Below, piece after piece: positions 32,236-40,336 of a DNA stretch of 47,088 nt. Origin of the DNA: Blastomonas sp. CACIA14H2 (GTDB taxonomy: Bacteria > Pseudomonadota > Alphaproteobacteria > Sphingomonadales > Sphingomonadaceae); the NCBI GenBank assembly GCA_000503195.1, contig AYSC01000033.1:1-47088 (forward strand), given 5' to 3'. The translations under genes and the position numbers were made by a program. The number at the start of each line of letters is the position of its first letter. The first letter of the stretch is position 1. Under the pieces are notes generated by a model. That model ran no database searches and had not been told where the DNA came from. It saw only the letters and a list, made by a program, of their open reading frames with translations.

Positions 32236-32726
32236 CCGATCGCCGCGACATCGTGCTGCCCCCAGATCAGCAGGAATTGAAGACCGCCTGCCGTGCGCTG
32301 GTGCGCGCCTTTGGCGGCCAGGAAGCCGCTGCCTCGCGTCTCGGCACCCGCCAGCAGCGCATCAGCGACTGCATCAACCCGCACACCGAGAGCTTCCTCC
32401 GCGTCGATGAGGTTGCCGCGCTGGAGCATGAGACCGTGGGCCTGCCCGGGCATCCCCATGTGCTCGCCACCCGGGCGCGGCAGCTGGGCTATGAGCTTGT
32501 CCGCACCCCCACCATCACGGCCACCGGCAAGGATTTGCTGGTGCTATTCGCGCAGCAGAGCAAGGAAAACAGCGATCTTGCCCAGGCGATCGTCGAGACC
32601 ACCGCCGATGGCATCATCTGCCGCAAGGATGCCGAGCGGATCGTGAGCGAGTGCGACGACATCATCGCCAACGCCATCGCCATGCGCGCCGAGGCGCGGC
32701 TTATCATCAGGGAGGCCATCCGGTGA
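32232..32726 (+). CDS. Phage regulatory protein, CII/CP76-like
   Basis: A 164-residue protein resembling the phage CII regulatory family (CP76). It has an N-terminal HTH in LKTACRALVRAFGGQEAAASRLGTRQQRISDCINP, then EVAALEH, and a helical C-terminal half with the KENSDLAQAIVETTADG block. In related phages such proteins control early transcription or the lysis-lysogeny choice. ATG 32232 overlaps the previous stop, and its own stop overlaps the GTG of the Ogr-like gene, with a strong GGAGG just before that start. Confidence 0.78.
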   Translation: MTDRRDIVLPPDQQELKTACRALVRAFGGQEAAASRLGTRQQRISDCINPHTESFLRVDEVAALEHETVGLPGHPHVLATRARQLGYELVRTPTITATGKDLLVLFAQQSKENSDLAQAIVETTADGIICRKDAERIVSECDDIIANAIAMRAEARLIIREAIR

Positions 32727-33058
32727 GAGATCGCGAGGGGGAAGGGCTGACCACGCGGATGCGCAAGGGCTTCGTGCAGTGCCCGCACTGCAATGCGCCT
32801 GCCACGATCCGCACGTCGGAATGGGTCAACGAGACGGTGAAGGACCTGTACCTGATCTGCCTCAACACCGACTGCGGCCATACCTGGAAAGCGCAGCTGG
32901 CGGCGGTTTTCACGCTGTCGCCCAGCGCCATCCCCAACCCGGAAATCAACCTGCCGATGGCCCCGACCGATTACGTTCGTCGGCGCTATCCCGAAAGCGC
33001 GCGCGAGCCGGGCAATGACCCCGGCCATGACCCGCGCCAGATTACCATGTTCGGCTGA
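32723..33058 (+). CDS. ogr: Ogr/Delta-like zinc-finger late transcription activator
   Basis: A 111-residue homologue of P2 Ogr and P4 Delta. Cysteines at 20, 23, 46 and 51 give C-x2-C-x22-C-x4-C, the exact spacing of P2 Ogr. The residues between them also match, including ARTS-like IRTSEW and the TVKDLY segment. Ogr binds dyads upstream of late promoters and recruits RNA polymerase through its alpha subunit. The start is GTG 32723 (GGAGG 7 bases upstream); ATG 32759 would remove 12 residues. The tail beyond residue 70 is longer than in P2. Three candidate target dyads are annotated at 9297, 15425 and 21325. Unlike in P2, the gene sits in the early operon. Confidence 0.88.
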   Translation: MRDREGEGLTTRMRKGFVQCPHCNAPATIRTSEWVNETVKDLYLICLNTDCGHTWKAQLAAVFTLSPSAIPNPEINLPMAPTDYVRRRYPESAREPGNDPGHDPRQITMFG

Positions 33059-33155
33059 CCGCGCGTCGGCAGCCGACTGACCTTCCCGATCATCCCCCAG
33101 CCCAGCCCGTCACCCGCAATTCCGGGGCCGATGCCCCGCGCCACAAAGGCCCGAG

Positions 33156-35825
33156 ATGAACCTTTCCGATCAGATTATCGCCGACCTGAAACAGATGTTC
33201 CGGTTCAAGTCGGCCAAGGGCGCATGGCTGCAACAGGGCCAGTGCCCGCAGTGCGACAAATCGGAGGTATTCTGCGCCGCCGAAGATCCGAAGATCGTCA
33301 AGTGCGGCAGGGTCGAAAAGTGCGGATGGGAAGACAGCGTCCGCAACCTGCTGCCCGAGCTGTTCGAGGATTGGACCCGCCGCGCACCGCCGACCGAGGT
33401 TCACCCCACTGCCACCGCCGACGCCTATCTCTCGGTCGAGCGGGGTCTGGATATCAGCCAGCTTGAAGGCCTCTACACGCAAGAGACCTATTTCGATCGC
33501 GAGACTGGGCAGGTCAGCGCCACGGTCCGCTTCCCGCTCGAGAACAACAGCTGGTGGGAGCGGCTGATCGATCGCCCCGGCAGGTTCAAGCGCAAGGCCA
33601 ATTTCAAGCCCGGCAGCAACTGGAGCGGATGGTGGTGGGCACCGCCGGCGGCGACCTATCAGCAGCTCGCGCTGGCCGACGACATCTGGTTTGCCGAAGG
33701 CATTTTCGACGCCCAGGCGCTCCGCCAGGCGGGCCTTGATGCCGTCAGCCTGATGAGCATCAATAACTATCCCGAGCATGCCCTTGCCGAGCTGCGCAGG
33801 GCCGTTGCCGACAGCCCTGCGCGCAAGAACCCGCCCCGCCTGGTCTTCGCCTTCGATGTCGGCGCAGCGGGCGTCTCTGCCACCCGCAAGTTCGTCAAGC
33901 GGGCGCGCGAGGAAGGCTGGAATGCGACCGCTGCCCAGGTCCGCCCCGATGGCGAGGGGACCAAGCTCGACTGGAACGATCTCTGGCTGCGCCACTCCAA
34001 GTTCAACGGCGAGCCCGATCGTGCACCGTTCAGCGAGAGCGCGATCGCGGGCTATATCTGGAATGGCGAGGTCACCATCGCCGCCACGCCGCGCGAGAAG
34101 GCCAAGCTGATCCTCGAGCGCAAGGCGCTCTCCAGCTTCGAGTTCCGTCATGGCAACCGGCTGTTCTGGGCCAAGACCACCTATGACGAAGACCAGAAGC
34201 TGCAGCTGCAGGTCAACGAGATCGCCAACTGCGCCTTTCGCATCCTCTACCGCGAGCGCGACGATATCGCGGATGAAACCAACTATTTCATCCAGATAGA
34301 TTTTCCCGATGGGGCCAAGACCGAAAAGGCCCGCTTCAGCAACGCCGCCTGCGCCGCATCATCCGAGTTCAAGAAGCGCCTGCTCGCCTTCGCGGGCATG
34401 TGGTCGGGCACCGGCGAGCAGTTGGACAACATCATGCGGCGGCAGATGCGGCAGCTCAAGACCGTCGAGCCCATCGCCTTCACCGGATACTCACCGCCGC
34501 ACCGCGCATGGGTGCTGGGCGATCTGGCCGTGCGCGATGGCCGGGTGATCGAGGTCAATCGCGAGAACTATTTCGACCTGGGCAAATCGGCAGTGAAGCT
34601 GCGCAGCGCCGAGCGCATCCTCGATATCGACTGGCAGCCCGATGCGCTCAGGTTCGATTGGGTGCCGCTGGTCTGGAAGGCCTGGGGGCCGCGCGGCATG
34701 GTCGCGCTTGCGTTCTTCACCATGTCCCTGTTCGCGGTTCAGATCCGCGAAAGGCACAAATCGCTCGGCTTCCTCGAGATCACCGGCCAGCCCGGATCGG
34801 GTAAGACCACGCTGGTCGAGCTGATGTGGAAGATGCTTGGCCGATCCGGGTACGAAGGCTTCGACCCCAACAAGGGCACCAACGCCGGTGTGACCCGCAA
34901 CTTCCTCAAGGTCTCCAACCTTCCTGTCGGCCTGATCGAGGGCAATCGCGAAGAGGGGAAGGGGCACCAGCGCCGCTTCGACTGGCAGGAACTGCTGACC
35001 CTCTACAACGGGCGCAGCCCGCGCGTGCTCGGCATGAAATCCTCCGGCACCGAGACTTTCGAGCCGCCCTTCTGGGGCACGATCTATCTGATGCAGAATG
35101 AGCGCATCGACGCCCAGCCCGCCGTGCTCGAGCGCCTGATGTCGATGAAGATCGACAAGGCCGAATGGAACGATGAGACCCGCGATGCCGCCATCCAGCT
35201 CGAAAGCTGGCCGATGGAATCTATGTCGGGCACGATCGTCCATGTCGTCCGCAAGGAAGCCGACTATCTGGAGTTCTTCTTCCGGCGCTACATCCATCAT
35301 GAAAGCGGCATGCGCCAGCGCGTGCGCGGTCTCCACAACTCGCGCTGCATCAAGACGCACAGCCAGCTCGCCGCCGCTGTCGATTGCCTGAAATACCTGT
35401 TCGAGATTCCCGAAGCCTGGCTCGCGAAGACCGTCGATTTCGTCGACCGCATGGCGCTCGATCGCCAGGACAGCTGCGGCGGTGATCACCCGCTGGTCGC
35501 CGATTTCTGGGAGAAGGTCGATTACCTGATCTCGCGCGAAGATCCGGGCGACCACGGCAACGGCAACAGCATCAACCAGCACCGCCATGCCGACAAGTAC
35601 ATGGCGGTCAGCCTGAGCTATTTCGAGATGCGCTGCCGGAACGCAGGCCTTTCGCCCATCAACATGATGGAGCTGAAGCGCATTCTTCAAGGCTCCAAAT
35701 CCCGAAAATTCATCGCCCAGAAGGGCGTGAACAACCCGGCGGGCAAGTACGCCCACTGCTGGATTTTCGAACAGCCTGAGCTGCCAGCAGCCTCCAATCG
35801 CTCACCCCAGAAGGAGATGGCATGA
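33156..35825 (+). CDS. Primase-helicase (zinc finger, toprim, P-loop ATPase)
   Basis: An 889-residue replication protein. The N-terminal zinc-binding domain has CPQC (Cys30, Cys33) and further cysteines at about 40, 50 and 56. A toprim-like region lies at about 170-260 (IWFAEGIFDAQALRQAG and VFAFDVGAAG). A P-loop GQPGSGKTT lies at about 543-551, in a helicase-like ATPase domain. It should synthesise primers and unwind DNA at the phage origin, perhaps the iteron region at 3887-4126. P2 instead uses the rolling-circle initiator gpA, so the replication module has been exchanged. Its stop overlaps the start of the next gene. Confidence 0.85.
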   Translation: MNLSDQIIADLKQMFRFKSAKGAWLQQGQCPQCDKSEVFCAAEDPKIVKCGRVEKCGWEDSVRNLLPELFEDWTRRAPPTEVHPTATADAYLSVERGLDISQLEGLYTQETYFDRETGQVSATVRFPLENNSWWERLIDRPGRFKRKANFKPGSNWSGWWWAPPAATYQQLALADDIWFAEGIFDAQALRQAGLDAVSLMSINNYPEHALAELRRAVADSPARKNPPRLVFAFDVGAAGVSATRKFVKRAREEGWNATAAQVRPDGEGTKLDWNDLWLRHSKFNGEPDRAPFSESAIAGYIWNGEVTIAATPREKAKLILERKALSSFEFRHGNRLFWAKTTYDEDQKLQLQVNEIANCAFRILYRERDDIADETNYFIQIDFPDGAKTEKARFSNAACAASSEFKKRLLAFAGMWSGTGEQLDNIMRRQMRQLKTVEPIAFTGYSPPHRAWVLGDLAVRDGRVIEVNRENYFDLGKSAVKLRSAERILDIDWQPDALRFDWVPLVWKAWGPRGMVALAFFTMSLFAVQIRERHKSLGFLEITGQPGSGKTTLVELMWKMLGRSGYEGFDPNKGTNAGVTRNFLKVSNLPVGLIEGNREEGKGHQRRFDWQELLTLYNGRSPRVLGMKSSGTETFEPPFWGTIYLMQNERIDAQPAVLERLMSMKIDKAEWNDETRDAAIQLESWPMESMSGTIVHVVRKEADYLEFFFRRYIHHESGMRQRVRGLHNSRCIKTHSQLAAAVDCLKYLFEIPEAWLAKTVDFVDRMALDRQDSCGGDHPLVADFWEKVDYLISREDPGDHGNGNSINQHRHADKYMAVSLSYFEMRCRNAGLSPINMMELKRILQGSKSRKFIAQKGVNNPAGKYAHCWIFEQPELPAASNRSPQKEMA

Positions 35826-36037
35826 TGCCGCACGTCAATTCGATCCACGATCATCACTGCCGCTGCCGCGACTGCAAACCGCCGCGTCTGCCCGATGGCC
35901 AGCTCTACGATGCGATCGGCCAGCAGGTCTCGCCGATCGACAAGCGGGCAGAGATCGCCCGCGATCGCTTGGCCATGGGCGCAGCGGGCTTGGTCGCAGT
36001 GCTGGCGCTCGGTCTGCACTGGGCGGGATGGGCATGA
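35822..36037 (+). CDS. Small protein with Cys/His cluster and C-terminal TM
   Basis: A 71-residue protein. The N-terminus has a His/Cys-rich cluster (HDHHCRCRDCKPP) that could bind a metal ion. The last 20 residues (MGAAGLVAVLALGLHWAGWA) form a probable membrane helix, so it may be tail-anchored with the soluble part in the cytoplasm. It overlaps the primase-helicase stop and the next start (both ATGA). The function is unknown. Confidence 0.55.
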   Translation: MMPHVNSIHDHHCRCRDCKPPRLPDGQLYDAIGQQVSPIDKRAEIARDRLAMGAAGLVAVLALGLHWAGWA

Positions 36038-36204
36038 TCATGGGACGCCCGATCAGCCGCCCTGAACTCGCCGACGAAAGGCTCCGCATGCGGGTGCGCA
36101 ACCTGCCAACGCAGCTCGAGCGTGCCCGTGCTCGCGTTCGCCAGCTCGAGCAGCAGGCGAGAGACTGGAAGCTGCACGATCTCATCCAGGATCAGGCCCA
36201 ATGA
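36034..36204 (+). CDS. Very small coiled-coil protein (56 aa)
   Basis: Fifty-six residues, very rich in Arg, Leu and Gln (LERARARVRQLEQQARDW), forming one amphipathic helix. The ATG overlaps the stop of the gene before it, and its stop overlaps the ATG of the gene after it, which is good evidence that this short ORF is translated. The role is unknown; a partner-binding or DNA-associated helix would fit. Confidence 0.6.
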   Translation: MIMGRPISRPELADERLRMRVRNLPTQLERARARVRQLEQQARDWKLHDLIQDQAQ

Positions 36205-36482
36205 GCCGCCGCCAGCACATCTGTGACGTGCCCGGCTGCACGCACACCCGCCAGCGCTGGCAGCGCCTCTGCCTGGTTTGCTACGGCGAGCTGCCGCGCG
36301 AGGTCCGCAACAACCTGATCCGCGCCCATGCCGAAAAGCGCATGGCCGACTGGCGCAGCTGGAAGCGCAAGGCGGGCGAGATCATCGCCGCCCGCCGCGC
36401 CGCGCGCGCACCCTCAACCCGATGGACCCCCCAAAACGCCTTCGACCTGCACGCGCGCATGCTCGGTGAAAGGACCGATTGA
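36201..36482 (+). CDS. Small zinc-ribbon-like early protein
   Basis: A 93-residue basic protein with two cysteine pairs near the N-terminus (Cys8/Cys13 and Cys24/Cys27, as CDVPGC and CLVC), consistent with a zinc-binding knuckle. A long basic helix follows (about 30-70). It may bind nucleic acid or a host protein. Its ATG overlaps the previous stop. No family is recognised. A leftward gene ends 12 bases downstream of it. Confidence 0.6.
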   Translation: MSRRQHICDVPGCTHTRQRWQRLCLVCYGELPREVRNNLIRAHAEKRMADWRSWKRKAGEIIAARRAARAPSTRWTPQNAFDLHARMLGERTD

Positions 36483-36493
36483 TGCAAACCGAC

Positions 36494-37318
36494 TTATCGA
36501 ACGGTGCGTATAAACAGACAAGCAATGCGCCCCTGGTCGTAGACCGGCTGAACGACCAAGGACAGCTTTCCCATGCCGTGTCCGCGTACGTAATTGTACG
36601 CCGAGTTGCTCGTCATGGTTTCGGCAGCATCAAATCGTCTGCCAGCCTCGTCGATAACAGTCATCCGTCTGCCAGCACCGACCGAGACGTACGCGACCAT
36701 TTCCCTGTGCACTCCAATCCGAGCATTTTCGGAAACGTAGATGTCGTTACTCGCAAGTATCTTTCTAACTTCATCGGGCAGGGGGTAGGTTTGGAATGCC
36801 TGAGATTCCGCGAGGCGTTTTGGATTGATTGTGACGGGGGGGCAGCCCGACCCGGATACAGTCACGGTTGCACCACTTTCGACGACAATGCTGCACAAAG
36901 TGGCAACGCTTGGATCGAGGGGTGGTTGATTCGATATGAGACTGGCGATTGCGGCAGCCAAGTTCAGGGCAAAGTCGCCGATCGCGGCCACGCTGGCATA
37001 GCGGACAAGCCTGTTCTCAGGCAGCGCAATCAAACCTGCCATTTCCGCAGCGCTTTTGCGGAAATCTTCCCATTCGCGTTTCGCAGCAGCCTTGAACCGG
37101 ACAATGTACGAGCCGGCATCAACCGAGTCGATCAGAGCTACCCAGTCGTCGTCCTCGAGGCGTGCTGTCCTGTTCAGATCAGTCTCGAGGACAGTAGCAA
37201 AAGCGGTCACAAGCCCCGCAAAATCGCCAGCAGATATACTAGCCGGCGGATCGACCCGGAATTGCACAATGCCGACGTCTGCCGGCATTTCCATTCCTGC
37301 ACCTACTCGCGTCGCCAT
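36494..37318 (-). CDS. Antisense-oriented cargo protein, unknown function
   Basis: A 274-residue protein running against the early operon. It begins after a strong GGAGGA site. The N-terminal 100 residues form a mixed alpha/beta region (VGIVQFRVDPPASISAGDF). The centre has an Ala-rich helix (about 108-128) and the C-terminal part is beta-rich (YVSVGAGRRMTVIDEAGRRF). There are no clear transmembrane segments or catalytic motifs, and I do not recognise a family. GC content and codon choice are less extreme than in the neighbours. The isolated, inverted position is typical of a moron with its own promoter, expressed in the lysogen. A long rightward ORF in the same place looks artificial. Confidence 0.6.
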   Translation of the reverse strand: MATRVGAGMEMPADVGIVQFRVDPPASISAGDFAGLVTAFATVLETDLNRTARLEDDDWVALIDSVDAGSYIVRFKAAAKREWEDFRKSAAEMAGLIALPENRLVRYASVAAIGDFALNLAAAIASLISNQPPLDPSVATLCSIVVESGATVTVSGSGCPPVTINPKRLAESQAFQTYPLPDEVRKILASNDIYVSENARIGVHREMVAYVSVGAGRRMTVIDEAGRRFDAAETMTSNSAYNYVRGHGMGKLSLVVQPVYDQGRIACLFIRTVR

Positions 37319-37403
37319 CTCATCCTCCTATTATCGCTTGAAGCTGCCGAATGTGCCGAGGCTTGGCAAGCCAGCCATATTGGTCACAGGGAGTTGGGAC
37401 TTG

Positions 37404-37907
37404 ATGGCCAGCAAGCCTGACCGCCGCTTCATCTCGCGGGAGCTCGACCGCCGAATCGCCAGCGCCGAAACGGCAATCGCTGCCGGCAGGATCGATCCGG
37501 AGACCGCCGAAGCGAACCTTGCCCCCTGGGCAGCGGCTGAGGCCTGGCTGGCAGGGCACCCGGTGCCGGGCACCAGTCCGCGCAACGGCGACACCCGCGC
37601 CGCGGATATCTGCCCCATCGATCGCACGCTCGAGGCGGTCACCCGCGCGCGCGAGGCGATCGAGACGGAGATCCAGCGCAAGGGCAGGGAAGAGCTGCTC
37701 GAGCACTGGAGCCAGCTGTCCAAGGCTGTGCGCCAGCTCGAACGGCAGCGCGATGGCATGGCCGCATGGCAGGCGATGGCGCACGGTCAACCCGGAAAGC
37801 CGCCGATCGGCAAGCCTGCCTTGCCGCCGATGGCCCCCAGCAAGCTCGCCGACATGTTCGACGACAAGGGCGATCCGATTCCCCTCACGTCACAGCAGGC
37901 TGCCTGA
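37404..37907 (+). CDS. Helical early protein of unknown function
   Basis: A 167-residue soluble protein. Residues 5-100 are charged helices. About 90-120 (REAIETEIQRKGREELLEHW, then QLSKAVRQLERQRDG) probably form a coiled coil. The C-terminal 35 residues are rich in Pro and Gly. ATG 37404 is preceded by GGGAGTTGGGA. It is the first early gene after the inverted cargo gene and lies two bases before the methylase gene. The function is unknown. Confidence 0.55.
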   Translation: MASKPDRRFISRELDRRIASAETAIAAGRIDPETAEANLAPWAAAEAWLAGHPVPGTSPRNGDTRAADICPIDRTLEAVTRAREAIETEIQRKGREELLEHWSQLSKAVRQLERQRDGMAAWQAMAHGQPGKPPIGKPALPPMAPSKLADMFDDKGDPIPLTSQQAA

Positions 37908-37909
37908 CG

Positions 37910-38614
37910 ATGAGTGCTGTCCCAGACATCGTGACGATCGGCCCGCACCGCCTCTACCTGGGCGACGCCTATGCCATCCGCCCCACCCTGGGCTGGATGG
38001 ATGCCGATGTCACGGATCCGCCGTACGAGTTTCGCGCCGAAGGTGGCGGTGAGTATCGCAAGGCTCGCAACGGGAATATGGATCAGATTGTGCGAGAGCA
38101 GCTCCACAAGGGCTTCGATCACCGCATCATCAATCCGTTGCTCTGCGGCGCGGCCGTCGTGTTCTGCCACAACGATCAGCTCTCTAAACTGCTGCCCTAT
38201 CTCGATGGGCTGTTCGAGCGCTTCGCGCTGTGCATGTGGCGGAAGAGGAACCCTCAGCCGTTCGCCAACAAGCACTATCGGCCCGATGTCGAATTCTATG
38301 TGCATTGCTGGTCGCGCGGCTATCATCCCCAAGGCGATATCGACCAGAAAGATCGCGTGATCGAGGCGTATTCTGTCCGGCGCGAAGCCAAGTTTGGTCA
38401 TCCGACCGTGAAGCCCGACAGCGTGATGGACAAGATCATCACCAACATCGCAGGGCGCACGGTCTGCGACCCCTTCATGGGCACGGGATCGACGGGCGTG
38501 GCAGCGATCAAGGCCGGGCTGATCTTCACCGGGATCGAGCACAACCCCGACCATTTCGCGACGGCAGTGGCTCGCGTCACCCAAGTCTACGAGGCCGCGC
38601 TCGCGAAAGCCTGA
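37910..38614 (+). CDS. Beta-class N4/N6 DNA methyltransferase
   Basis: A 234-residue methyltransferase. The catalytic motif VTDPPYEF lies near residues 34-41 and the SAM-binding motif CDPFMGTGSTGVAAIKAG near 185-202. This order (catalytic motif first) marks the beta group of the N4-cytosine/N6-adenine enzymes. VKPDSVMDKI just before the SAM motif is typical. No endonuclease gene is adjacent, so it is an orphan that may protect phage DNA or alter host gene expression. It overlaps the next small ORF and is coupled to the gene before it. Confidence 0.85.
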   Translation: MSAVPDIVTIGPHRLYLGDAYAIRPTLGWMDADVTDPPYEFRAEGGGEYRKARNGNMDQIVREQLHKGFDHRIINPLLCGAAVVFCHNDQLSKLLPYLDGLFERFALCMWRKRNPQPFANKHYRPDVEFYVHCWSRGYHPQGDIDQKDRVIEAYSVRREAKFGHPTVKPDSVMDKIITNIAGRTVCDPFMGTGSTGVAAIKAGLIFTGIEHNPDHFATAVARVTQVYEAALAKA

Positions 38615-38811
38615 TGCGCCGGTCACCCCCAATCGAGATCCGCGATATCACCATTGCGCTTGCCGAGGCACTGGCACAGCGCGACCATGCGCGCGAAACG
38701 GAGGAAGCGATTCGTGCGGACAGCTATCTATGCGCGCTACAGCAGCCAGCTTCAGAATGCCCGGTCGATCGAGGATCAGGTCAGGGTCTGCCAAGAGCAC
38801 GCCGAGCGTGA
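38614..38811 (+). CDS. Possible small ORF overlapping the recombinase start
   Basis: A 65-residue ORF whose ATG overlaps the methylase stop. The first 36 residues (PPIEIRDITIALAEALAQ and onward) look like a real amphipathic helix. The last 32 are out of frame with, and inside, the recombinase gene and look like shadow sequence. It may serve mainly to couple translation from the methylase to the recombinase. Low confidence. Confidence 0.35.
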   Translation: MRRSPPIEIRDITIALAEALAQRDHARETEEAIRADSYLCALQQPASECPVDRGSGQGLPRARRA

Positions 38812-40336
38812 AGGCTGGACGATAACGGCGGTCTTCACCGATTTCGCCATTTCCGGGGCCGTGCGCGACCGTCCAGGCCTCAACGGACTAGTCGAGCATA
38901 TCAAGGCGGGCAAGGCCGACCAGGTGCTCACAGAGGCGCTGGATCGCCTCTCACGCCACCAGGGCGATATGAGCTGGCTGCACGATCACATCATCCATGC
39001 CGGCGCGCGCATCTTCAGCCTTTCCGAGGGCGAGATCAACGAGCTCCAGATCGGCTTCAAGGGCACCATGGCCGCGCTGTTCCGCAAGGACATGGCAGAC
39101 AAGATCAGGCGCGGGCAGAGCGGGCGCGTCGCGGCGGGGCGCATCCCCGGCAATCTCGCCTATGGCTATCGCAAGTTGCACCGCCTCGATACGCGCGGCG
39201 AGCCCGAGCTTGGCCTGCGGGAGATCGACCCCGATCAGGCCGAGATCATACGGCGAATCGTCAGCGAATATCTCGAAGGCGATTCGGCGCGCACGATCGC
39301 GCGCCGGTTGAATGCCGAGGGCGTGCCATCGCCGACAGGTCGCAAATGGTCGGTATCCATGATCAACGGCGATACCCGGCGGCAGAACGGCATCCTGCGG
39401 AACGAAATCTATGGCGGCACCCTGGTGTACAATCGCACCCATATGGTGCGTGACCCGGACACCCGCCGCCGCGTGTCGCGGCCCAACCCGCCGGAGAAAT
39501 GGCAGCGCACGCCGGTGCCCGAGCTCCAGATCATTCCGACCGAGCAATGGCAGCGACTGCAGCTGGCGCTTGGCGCGCGCGCGCAGGTTGCGAAGGAAGT
39601 CAATCGCAGGCCCAAGCGATTGCTCTCGGGGATGATCCGCTGCGGCGTCTGCAACGGCTCGGTGGTCATTGTCGCCAACGGCCATTGGGGCTGCGCCAAT
39701 ACGCGCAGCACCGGCACCTGCACCAACCGTCGCCAGATCAGCAACGCGGTGCTCGAGCGCAAGGTGCTCGGTGGTCTGGAGGAGCATCTGCTCCACCCCG
39801 ATGAGATCGCCGCTGCCGTGAAGCATTATCACCGCCGCCGGTCAGAGCTGCAGAAGCGCGACCGCCAGGCGGAGAGCGCCCAGCGCAAGAAGGTCGATCA
39901 GCTGACCGCCAAGATCGATCGCCTGGTGACGGTGATTGCCGATGATGGCGGGAAAATCCCCGAGCTGCTCGCCGCGCTCCACGCCGCCCGCGCCGAGCGC
40001 GAGCAGCTGCTCGCCCAGATCGGCGAACGCAAGGCAGAGAACACCATCATCCTGCACCCGGCGATCGTCGACAGCTATCGCGAAGCGGTGAAGAACATCA
40101 CAGCGACCCTCGCACATGACGCCGCCGCTGAGCGCACAGGTCGCAACATCCTGCGCAGCCTGATCGATTATGTCGTGCTCACCCCTGCGCCTGGCCGCAC
40201 GGGTCTGGAGGTCGAAATGGTGGGCCGACTGCAGAACATAATGGCGTTGGCAGAAGGGGTGCCCCCAAAAGGGGGAGATTATACGTTAACGGTGGTAGCG
40301 GAGGAGGGACTTGAACCCCCGACCTACGGATTATGA
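38714..40336 (+). CDS. int: Large serine recombinase (phage integrase)
   Basis: A 540-residue serine integrase. The resolvase domain begins at once (RTAIYARYSSQ; Ser10 is the probable nucleophile) and includes EALDRLSRHQGD. The recombinase domain lies at about 150-270 (GYRKL...IDPDQAEIIRRI, GILRNEIYGGTLVYNR). A zinc ribbon follows at about 310-340 (Cys310, Cys313, Cys327, Cys336), then a coiled coil at about 370-455. GTG 38714 with GGAGGA upstream is chosen over an upstream ATG that adds 20 atypical residues. The last 13 residues (VAEEGLEPPTYGL) are encoded inside the tRNA-Met gene, antisense to it. In the excised circle the frame would instead end RIGRKRSLRRVRL at 3491. Confidence 0.9.
   Translation: MRTAIYARYSSQLQNARSIEDQVRVCQEHAEREGWTITAVFTDFAISGAVRDRPGLNGLVEHIKAGKADQVLTEALDRLSRHQGDMSWLHDHIIHAGARIFSLSEGEINELQIGFKGTMAALFRKDMADKIRRGQSGRVAAGRIPGNLAYGYRKLHRLDTRGEPELGLREIDPDQAEIIRRIVSEYLEGDSARTIARRLNAEGVPSPTGRKWSVSMINGDTRRQNGILRNEIYGGTLVYNRTHMVRDPDTRRRVSRPNPPEKWQRTPVPELQIIPTEQWQRLQLALGARAQVAKEVNRRPKRLLSGMIRCGVCNGSVVIVANGHWGCANTRSTGTCTNRRQISNAVLERKVLGGLEEHLLHPDEIAAAVKHYHRRRSELQKRDRQAESAQRKKVDQLTAKIDRLVTVIADDGGKIPELLAALHAARAEREQLLAQIGERKAENTIILHPAIVDSYREAVKNITATLAHDAAAERTGRNILRSLIDYVVLTPAPGRTGLEVEMVGRLQNIMALAEGVPPKGGDYTLTVVAEEGLEPPTYGL
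40293..40306 (+). other. attR core (14-bp direct repeat)
   Basis: This is the second copy of TGGTAGCGGAGGAG. It coincides exactly with the CCA end and the 3' acceptor-side bases of tRNA-Met, so insertion leaves the tRNA gene intact. The right edge of the core falls on a codon boundary of the recombinase gene. Confidence 0.82.

Larger units (their letters stand above)
3436..40306. mobile_element. P2-like prophage integrated at tRNA-Met
   Basis: The element is bounded by a 14-bp direct repeat (TGGTAGCGGAGGAG). The right copy is the 3' end of an intact tRNA-Met gene. Inside are a full P2-type set: portal, terminase, scaffold, capsid, head completion, lysis, baseplate, fibres, sheath, tube, tape measure and gpD. 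There is also a repressor/Cro switch, an Ogr-like activator, a primase-helicase and a large serine recombinase next to the right end. No structural gene is visibly broken, so it may be inducible. Departures from P2 are the serine recombinase, the primase-helicase instead of the gpA/gpB replication genes, and V/W placed after the fibre genes. Several added cargo genes are annotated separately. Confidence 0.9.

Noticed and set aside
36479-37420. A 313-residue plus-strand open frame
   Set aside because: The minus-strand frame in the same place has a strong ribosome binding site and protein-like composition; this one has neither.
40262-40275. CCCCC-AAAA-GGGGG hairpin as terminator of the tRNA or recombinase
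   Set aside because: The stem is only 5 bp with no T-run on either strand, and it lies inside the recombinase coding sequence.
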